The position numbers were made by a program, and so were the translations under genes. Shown here piece after piece: positions 5,949 to 10,403 of a DNA stretch of 10,403 bases. How positions within the stretch are numbered: the first letter of the stretch is position 1; every line of letters begins with the position of its first letter. Origin of the DNA: an uncultured Clostridiaceae bacterium (GTDB taxonomy: Bacteria; Bacillota; Clostridia; TANB77; CAG-508); assembly GCA_958402495.1 (NCBI GenBank), contig CATXTS010000068.1, positions 1 through 10,403 on the forward strand, written 5' to 3'. The notes beneath the pieces are model-generated. The model saw nothing but the letters and a program-made list of their open reading frames with translations. It searched no databases and was not told where the DNA came from.

Positions 5949-7054
5949 TGAGAAAAAAAATCTTAAAAAATATAGAATGGAGCATCCTATTATGTACCAT
6001 TCTACTAATTGCCGTGGGAATGGTAGCTTTATTTTCAGCCACACAAAGTACACAATACGAAGAACTAAAAAAGCAAATTATGTGGCTATGTATTAGTATT
6101 CCTATTATGATTGTCATTATTTGTATCGATTATGATATCATAGCCAAAATATCTCCAGTATTATATGGCATCATTTTGGCATTATTAGTAGCGGTACTAT
6201 TTACAAAATCAGTCAATGGAGCAACTAGTTGGTTTGAAATAGGACCCTTCACATTCCAACCTTCTGAGTTTGCTAAAATCTTTGTTATTTTATTATTTGC
6301 CATGGTAGTTAATAAAATACAACAACGAGGAAGAGATGAAATTAGTAAACCATTAAAATTGTTATTAGCTTTATCTATAGTAGCTGTACCAGTACTATTA
6401 ATCATTAAACAACCAGACTATGGAACAGCACTTGCCTTTTTAGTAGCAACCGTTTGTATTTTATTTGTAGCAGGTATTCAAAAAAGATATATTGTAGGTG
6501 CAATATTACTAGTAGCTATAGCCCTACCATTACTATATTTCTTTATTTTACCAGACCATGCTAAAACTAGAATAGACGTATTTTTAAATCCCAACTTAGA
6601 CCCGAGAGGTTCTGGATATAATGTTATTCAATCTAAATTAGCAATCGGTTCAGGACAGTTATTAGGAATGGGCATATTAAAAGGAAACCAAACACAACTA
6701 GGATTCTTATATCCTAAAACAACCGACTTTATCTTCTCTGTTATTGGAGAAGAAATGGGATTTGTCGTAACAGCAGGCATTGTAGTAGCCTATGTAATAT
6801 TAATTACAAAAGCCATTTATGTAGCTAAGACTGCAAAAGATGATTTGGGTTCATATATAGCAGCCGGTATTGCAGGCATATTTTTATTTCATATGGTAGA
6901 AAATATCGGTATGACGATTGGATTACTACCAATTACAGGAGTACCACTACCATTTGTTAGTTATGGAGGAAGCTCTTTATTAACAAACTTAATATTAATT
7001 GCACTACTATTAAATATCAGCGGAAGAAGACAAAAAGCGATTTTCGCAGAATAG
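5948..7054 (+). CDS. rodA: RodA/FtsW-family (SEDS) peptidoglycan glycosyltransferase
   Basis: SEDS proteins polymerise lipid II into glycan strands in the membrane, working with a class B penicillin-binding protein: RodA in elongation, FtsW in division. The 368 residues contain about ten hydrophobic helices. Family motifs are TSWFEIGPFTFQPSEFAK (93-110), KQPDYGTA (154-161), TTDFIFSVIGEE (258-269, with the catalytic Asp260) and GVPLPFVSYGGSSLL (331-345). The rod-elongation assignment rests on its length, the GPFTFQPSE motif and its place after minDE, as in many clostridia; the FtsW alternative is less likely. The ATG overlaps the minE stop (TAATG), with AGAGG (5936-5940) as ribosome binding site inside minE. 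It is the last gene of the operon. Confidence 0.92.
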   Translation: MRKKILKNIEWSILLCTILLIAVGMVALFSATQSTQYEELKKQIMWLCISIPIMIVIICIDYDIIAKISPVLYGIILALLVAVLFTKSVNGATSWFEIGPFTFQPSEFAKIFVILLFAMVVNKIQQRGRDEISKPLKLLLALSIVAVPVLLIIKQPDYGTALAFLVATVCILFVAGIQKRYIVGAILLVAIALPLLYFFILPDHAKTRIDVFLNPNLDPRGSGYNVIQSKLAIGSGQLLGMGILKGNQTQLGFLYPKTTDFIFSVIGEEMGFVVTAGIVVAYVILITKAIYVAKTAKDDLGSYIAAGIAGIFLFHMVENIGMTIGLLPITGVPLPFVSYGGSSLLTNLILIALLLNISGRRQKAIFAE

Positions 7055-7062
7055 TTGCCAAA

Positions 7063-7106
7063 AGATTGCCAAAAGGGACGCTCTTTTTTGGCAATTTCTT
7101 TTTCTT
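7063..7106 (+). terminator. Terminator of the minD-minE-rodA operon
   Basis: ATTGCCAAAAGGGA (7065-7078) pairs with TCTTTTTTGGCAAT (7082-7095), 14 bp including two G-U pairs, with a 3-base loop and a T-rich tail (7096-7106). The left arm is preceded by a second copy of TTGCCAAAAGA (7055-7065), which could form a competing hairpin with the same right arm. Confidence 0.82.
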
Positions 7107-7142
7107 ATTTAGCTAGTAGTAGAGAAAGGAAAAGTACAAGAT

Positions 7143-8123
7143 ATGTTTCTAAAAGAATTAAAAATAGGGAATGTCATTTTAGAAAATAACATTTTATTAG
7201 CACCAATGGCAGGTATAACCGATAAAGCCTTCAGAAGAATTGTCAAACAATTTGGGGTAGGGTTGGTCTATACAGAAATGGTTAGTAGCAAAGGCTTATT
7301 CTACCACGATGATAAAACCAAGTTCCTATTAGATACCAAAGAAGAAAAAAGACCGATTGCGGTGCAAATTTTTGGGAGTGATGAAAACACCATGTATGAA
7401 GCTGCTAAACAAGTAGCTCAAATAGCCGATATCATTGACATCAATATGGGATGTCCAGCTCCAAAGGTAGTTAAAAATGGTGATGGAAGTAAACTATTAT
7501 TAGATTTAGATTTAGCAGAAAGAATTGTAAAAGCAGTAGTAGCTGGTGCTGAAGAAACACCAGTAACAGTTAAAATTAGAAAAGGTTGGGATAAAGAACA
7601 TGTAGTAGCTATAGAAGCCGCCAAACGATTTGAACAAGCAGGTGTAGCAGCCATTACTGTACATGGAAGGACAAGAGAAGAATTCTATACAGGACAAGCA
7701 GATTGGGAAATTATCAAACAAGTAAAGGAGAATGTAAAAATTCCAGTCATAGGAAATGGAGATGTTAAAACAAAAGAAGATGCTTACCATATGTTTGAAC
7801 AAACGGGATGTGATGGCATTATGTGTGGTAGAGCAAGCCTAGGAAATCCATGGCTATTTAAGCAGATTATCCAATATTTAAAAGAAGAAGAGGTGTATAT
7901 TCCTACAAAAGAGGAGAAATTACAGGTAATATTGCAACATGTAGAGTGGGAAGTAGAAGAAAAAGGAGAAAGAGTAGGCATCAGGGAACTTAGAAAGCAT
8001 ATTTGTGCCTATATTAAAAACTTACCAGATGCAACAACATTAAGACAACAGATTAACCAAATTGAAACAAAAGTAGAATTGATAGATTGTCTAACTGAAT
8101 ACTTTACCTTATTAAGAATATAA
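7143..8123 (+). CDS. dus: tRNA-dihydrouridine synthase (DusB/NifR3 type)
   Basis: This flavoprotein reduces specific uridines in the D-loop of tRNA to dihydrouridine using FMN and NADPH. The 326 residues form a TIM barrel followed by a helical tRNA-binding domain. Visible motifs are APMAGITD (20-27, FMN site), NMGCP (101-105) with the catalytic Cys104, VKIRKGW (143-149), HGRTREEFYTG (174-184), GNGD (204-207) and CGRASLGNPW (228-237), the FMN phosphate site. The C-terminal helical domain begins near 255. AAAGGA (7125-7130) lies 12 bases before the ATG, a rather long spacing. No clear promoter is visible in the 36 bases between the rodA terminator tail and the start, so part of its expression may come from readthrough. 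Family membership is firm; which uridine it modifies is not shown by the sequence. Confidence 0.94.
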   Translation: MFLKELKIGNVILENNILLAPMAGITDKAFRRIVKQFGVGLVYTEMVSSKGLFYHDDKTKFLLDTKEEKRPIAVQIFGSDENTMYEAAKQVAQIADIIDINMGCPAPKVVKNGDGSKLLLDLDLAERIVKAVVAGAEETPVTVKIRKGWDKEHVVAIEAAKRFEQAGVAAITVHGRTREEFYTGQADWEIIKQVKENVKIPVIGNGDVKTKEDAYHMFEQTGCDGIMCGRASLGNPWLFKQIIQYLKEEEVYIPTKEEKLQVILQHVEWEVEEKGERVGIRELRKHICAYIKNLPDATTLRQQINQIETKVELIDCLTEYFTLLRI

Positions 8124-8126
8124 ATA

Positions 8127-8229
8127 CTATAGAAAATAAAAACAGCTAAAATAAGAAAATTTTGAAAAGCACAAAGGACATATAGCAGATAAACAAAATT
8201 TTATTTATTAAAGAGCTGTTTTTCTATAG
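8127..8229 (+). repeat. Nested inverted repeats in the leader of the GerS-like gene
   Basis: Outer arms: the right arm AGCTGTTTTTCTATAG (8214-8229) is the complement of the left-arm sequence at 8127-8147 apart from a 5-base bulge. The core AAAAACAGCT/AGCTGTTTTT is 10 bp and perfect. Inner arms: AAAATTTTG (8156-8164) matches CAAAATTTT (8194-8202). The right outer arm ends at the first base of the AGGGAGG ribosome binding site, so folding could influence either termination after dus or translation of the next gene. No matching flanking duplications are seen, which argues against a mobile element. Confidence 0.6.
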
Positions 8230-8241
8230 GGAGGAATGAAA

Positions 8242-8859
8242 ATGAACAAGGGTAAAGTATGGATTGGAATAGGAATAGTAATGATAATTGTGGCAATTCT
8301 TATTTTTTTTCTAAATTCACATTATAATTTTTTCAAAACTGGAAATACTATAACTAGTCAATCGGAAGAAGAAATGGTAGAGAACATTTTAAATATGCAA
8401 TCTTATGAAGCGACACTTTCCATTGAAGTAGAAACCAATAAGAATAACACACAATATGTAGTTAAACAAAGTCTTTCTAAAGACAAGATAGCTAAACAAG
8501 AAGTAATAGAGCCAAGTAATATAGCAGGGACTAAGACAACTTATCAGGATGGAAAACTAGAACTAACAAACCCACGATTAGAGTTAACGTCAATTTATGA
8601 AAATTATAGTTATGTAGTGGAAAATCAGTTATGGTTAGATGCCTTTGTAGAAGCGTATAAAAAACAGGAAAGTCCCCATGTAACAACACAGAATAATCAA
8701 ATAATATTAGAAGTAGAAGACAAAGAAAAGAATCCATATGATGCTTATAAAAAACTATATATTGACAAAAAAACAGGAAAACCTACTAAAATGTTAGTGC
8801 AAGATATTAACCAAAAAACACGCGTATACATACTATATACTGAGATAGAAATATCTTAA
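8242..8859 (+). CDS. Membrane-anchored GerS/LolA-like protein
   Basis: The 205 residues start with a short basic end and one membrane helix (about 7-27). A periplasm-type LolA/LolB-like beta sheet follows. It shows the pattern of clostridial GerS relatives: MQSYEATLSIEVETNKN (52-68), VVKQSLSKDKIAKQEVIEPSN (73-93), YQDGKLELTNPRLELTSIYENY (101-122) and YKKLYIDKKTGKPTKML (169-185). In Clostridioides difficile GerS is a spore germination lipoprotein needed for cortex modification together with CwlD. Here there is no cysteine at all, so no lipobox; the anchor is a plain helix. The start at 8242 is preferred because AGGGAGG (8228-8234) lies 7 bases before it; the ATG at 8236 would be only 1 base away. 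It precedes mazF, a neighbourhood that recalls C. difficile gerS-alr2-mazE-mazF. Fold family is moderately sure; a germination role is inference. Confidence 0.72.
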   Translation: MNKGKVWIGIGIVMIIVAILIFFLNSHYNFFKTGNTITSQSEEEMVENILNMQSYEATLSIEVETNKNNTQYVVKQSLSKDKIAKQEVIEPSNIAGTKTTYQDGKLELTNPRLELTSIYENYSYVVENQLWLDAFVEAYKKQESPHVTTQNNQIILEVEDKEKNPYDAYKKLYIDKKTGKPTKMLVQDINQKTRVYILYTEIEIS

Positions 8860-8930
8860 ACGATATGCATATTTAAAATATATCAAAAATCAAACTTTCG
8901 ATACGGAAAAATAGTAGGAGTGATTCACAA

Positions 8931-9281
8931 ATGGTAATAAGAAGAGGAGATATGTTTTATGCTGATTTAAGTCCTGTCGTTGGTTCTGAACAAGGAGGAA
9001 TAAGACCTGTTGTAATTATACAAAATGATATAGGAAATAAACATAGTCCTACCGTCATTGCAGCAGCCATTACTTCACAAACAGGAAAAAATAAATTACC
9101 TACCCATATTGAAATTGGTTCACAAAACAGTGGTTTGAAAGCAGATTCTATTGTACTTGCAGAACAAATTAGAACCATCGATAAAAGTAGACTTAAAGAA
9201 AGAATAGGACATATTGATGATGAGAATATAATGGGAAAAATAAACAATGCACTTGGCGTAAGCTTTGGGCTGGAAGATTAA
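8931..9281 (+). CDS. mazF: MazF/NdoA-type mRNA interferase toxin
   Basis: This is a ribosome-independent endoribonuclease that cuts mRNA at short sequence motifs; the Bacillus subtilis homologue prefers UACAU. The 116 residues equal the B. subtilis length and align along the whole protein: RRGDMFYADLSPVVGSEQGG (4-23), Arg25, AAITSQ with Thr48, LPTHIEI (56-62) and AEQIRTIDKSRL (77-88). The residues shown to be catalytic in the Bacillus enzyme, Arg25 and Thr48, are both present, so it should be active. TAGGAG (8915-8920) lies 10 bases before the ATG. The MazE-type antitoxin that normally sits directly upstream is absent: only 71 bases separate it from the GerS-like gene, with no small coding frame recognisable as MazE. 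An antitoxin elsewhere in the genome, or from another family, would be needed. Family identity is firm. Confidence 0.94.
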   Translation: MVIRRGDMFYADLSPVVGSEQGGIRPVVIIQNDIGNKHSPTVIAAAITSQTGKNKLPTHIEIGSQNSGLKADSIVLAEQIRTIDKSRLKERIGHIDDENIMGKINNALGVSFGLED

Positions 9282-9318
9282 AAAAATTGAAAGTATGCTT
9301 TATACTTTCAATTTTTTT
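9281..9318. terminator. Bidirectional terminator between convergent mazF and the HD-GYP gene
   Basis: AAAAAATTGAAAGTAT (9281-9296) and ATACTTTCAATTTTTT (9302-9317) are perfect 16-bp complements around a 5-base loop, with T runs on either strand. The left arm begins at the last base of the mazF stop. The right arm encodes the last residues of the - strand gene, so one hairpin serves both genes. Confidence 0.9.
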
Positions 9319-10244
9319 ACAATTTTGATTTCTTCATATAAACGTTCTTTCACATGTTCTCTCGTATCGATAGCAGCTGTATATTCTCCTAAAATTTGCT
9401 CATAATTATCAAAGGTTTCACCAGGAGTTAGTAATATTTTCATACCTTCTGCATAATAGTTTTCTTCCTTTTCTTTTTTAGCCATTTTTCGTTTTTGGTC
9501 ATATTTTTGAATCGTTTGTAAACGTTTAATTTCTCCTTTTAAATAATCTATGTAGTCCATAACACCACTAATTTCATAATAAATATCATCTATTACTACC
9601 TTAAATAAGGCACGAAGTGCTTCACTATTAATTTTACCAACACGGTAGTTTTCTTTTAACATATCTAAAGCAACGGTTTTTAAGAATTCGGTTGGCTGAG
9701 CATCTTTAATTAAATCTCTTAATGTCTCAGAAATATTAATATGGGTTTTGTATTGTCGTTTCGTAACAATGGCATCATACTCATCTGCTACACGGATAAT
9801 TTGAGCAACATACGGAATGTCTTTTTTAGTAAGCCCTTGTGGGTAACCAGTACCATTTAAAGCTTCATGGTGATAATAAGGACCGTCTGCATAAGGACGT
9901 AATTTTAAATCTTTCATACACATTTCATACCCATAAGTAGTGTGTTTTTTTACAATTTCAAATTCTTCTTCAGTCAATCTTCCTGGTTTAGAAAGAATTT
10001 CATAAGGTACTTTTAATTTACCAATATCGTGTAAGTAGGCACAAGTGGTTGCATATACCGTAAATGTTTTTTTACATTTTAAATATTCACAAATTCTACA
10101 AACTAAGTTAGCCACATTTTCGCTATGTTTTTTTGTAAAAGGGTCTAAACGTTCTAGCATGGATAACTCATATTGCATAACATCTTCTAGATTATAAGTC
10201 TTTAAATTGGTAGGACTATAAAAATCAAATCCATCTTTTGCCAT
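9300..10244 (-). CDS. HD-GYP domain protein, probable cyclic-di-nucleotide phosphodiesterase
   Basis: HD-GYP enzymes hydrolyse cyclic di-GMP (or related cyclic dinucleotides) with a metal centre. The full signature is present: His40, HDIGK (72-76), His101, HHEALNGTGYP (125-135) and the ADEYDA segment with Asp154. The usual Arg and Asp of HHExxDGxGYP are Ala and Asn, a mild departure. There is no N-terminal receiver, PAS or membrane domain, so the protein is cytosolic and how it senses signals is unclear. Residues 190-230 are helical. 232-262 (YLKGEIKRLQTIQKYDQKRK) looks coiled-coil, and a further helical ~50 residues end the 314-residue chain. GAAGG lies about 10 bases before the ATG, directly after an inverted repeat, with a good promoter upstream. 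An HD-domain hydrolase acting on another nucleotide is the alternative. The HD-GYP call is strong; the substrate is inferred. Confidence 0.88.
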   Translation of the reverse strand: MAKDGFDFYSPTNLKTYNLEDVMQYELSMLERLDPFTKKHSENVANLVCRICEYLKCKKTFTVYATTCAYLHDIGKLKVPYEILSKPGRLTEEEFEIVKKHTTYGYEMCMKDLKLRPYADGPYYHHEALNGTGYPQGLTKKDIPYVAQIIRVADEYDAIVTKRQYKTHINISETLRDLIKDAQPTEFLKTVALDMLKENYRVGKINSEALRALFKVVIDDIYYEISGVMDYIDYLKGEIKRLQTIQKYDQKRKMAKKEKEENYYAEGMKILLTPGETFDNYEQILGEYTAAIDTREHVKERLYEEIKIVKKLKV

Positions 10245-10256
10245 TAGAAATCAACC

Positions 10257-10281
10257 TTCATATGAATAGTGTTTTCATATG
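10257..10281 (-). repeat. Inverted repeat directly before the HD-GYP ribosome binding site
   Basis: CATATGAA (10259-10266) and TTCATATG (10274-10281) are perfect complements separated by 7 bases. The inner copy extends to the 10-bp palindrome TTCATATGAA (10257-10266). In the - strand transcript the second arm runs into the GAAGG ribosome binding site, so the element could be a repressor operator or an RNA hairpin limiting translation. Confidence 0.55.
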
Positions 10282-10307
10282 CCTTTCTTTTTTGCTTTCT
10301 TATTAAA

Positions 10308-10336
10308 ATCATAGCATTTGTTAGCATAAAAGGCAA
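10308..10336 (-). promoter_or_regulatory. Promoter of the HD-GYP gene (extended -10)
   Basis: On the - strand, TTGCCT (10331-10336) is followed by a 17-base spacer and TATGAT (10308-10313), directly preceded by TGC (extended -10). The start would be near 10301, giving a leader of about 55 bases that contains the 10257-10281 inverted repeat. The rest of the 159-base upstream region is AT-rich and holds nothing else I can support. Confidence 0.68.
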
Positions 10337-10403
10337 GTAGAAAAAGAAAATTAACAAAAAAAGTAAAATAACGTCAAATAAAGTATAAAAATGATATGAG
10401 TTA

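Noticed and set aside
8127..8229. The nested inverted repeat as a MITE-like mobile element
   Set aside because: No target-site duplication at the ends, no second copy in the window, and the right end merges with a functional ribosome binding site.
8860..8930. A hidden MazE-type antitoxin gene or separate promoter before mazF
   Set aside because: Only 71 bases are available, no reading frame resembles an antitoxin, and no convincing -35/-10 pair is present; ATATGCATAT at 8863-8872 is a short palindrome of unclear meaning.
10349..10377. A second - strand promoter (TTGACG, 17 bases, TTAATT), and a + strand one (TTAACA, 17 bases, TCAAAT) near the end
   Set aside because: Poor -10 matches in an AT-rich stretch; the extended -10 promoter at 10308-10336 is better, and the + strand gene, if any, lies outside the window.

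Overview
The window looks like a chromosomal stretch from a low-GC, Gram-positive anaerobe of the Clostridia type, probably an uncultured gut lineage. This rests on strong AGA/GGA/AAA-rich codon use, AGGAGG-like ribosome binding sites, short intergenic gaps with hairpin terminators, a clostridial-style prepilin N-terminus, a minD-minE-rodA cluster, and a GerS-like protein next to a MazF/NdoA toxin. Species cannot be named from this sequence alone. There are nine recognisable loci, eight on the + strand and one on the - strand. I see no rRNA, tRNA, CRISPR array or insertion sequence.

Region 1 (1-1870): a secreted or surface prepilin-like protein with a formylglycine-generating-enzyme/C-type-lectin type body, split into two frames by an apparent one-base insertion near 1363-1372. 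Its last ~215 bases differ sharply from the rest: adenine is depleted, GC is raised, and codons shift to CGT/GGC/TTC. The encoded end resembles the variable C-termini of diversity-generating retroelement (DGR) targets. No reverse transcriptase or template repeat lies in this window. A strong hairpin terminator closes the gene.

Region 2 (1871-4442): cca, a CCA-adding tRNA nucleotidyltransferase with an HD domain, followed by a single-pass membrane protein of unknown role. The latter has its own good promoter overlapping the cca stop codon, and a terminator follows it.

Region 3 (4454-7106): a consensus-like promoter drives minD, minE and rodA, for division-site placement and cell-wall elongation. 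minE carries an unusual ~95-residue acidic tail and its stop codon overlaps the rodA start codon. minC is not present beside minD. A terminator follows rodA.

Region 4 (7143-9318): a dus tRNA-dihydrouridine synthase, then a ~100-base nested inverted repeat, then a membrane-anchored GerS/LolA-like protein and a MazF toxin with no MazE antitoxin gene next to it. A 16-bp perfect hairpin serves as a shared terminator for converging transcription.

Region 5 (9300-10403): on the - strand, a stand-alone HD-GYP protein, a probable cyclic-di-nucleotide phosphodiesterase. It has a clear extended -10 promoter and an inverted repeat directly before its ribosome binding site.

The most interesting element is the candidate DGR-type variable region at 1571-1786. 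The other noteworthy features are the long-tailed MinE, the MazF without an adjacent antitoxin beside a GerS-like gene, and the structured leaders at 8127-8229 and 10257-10281.
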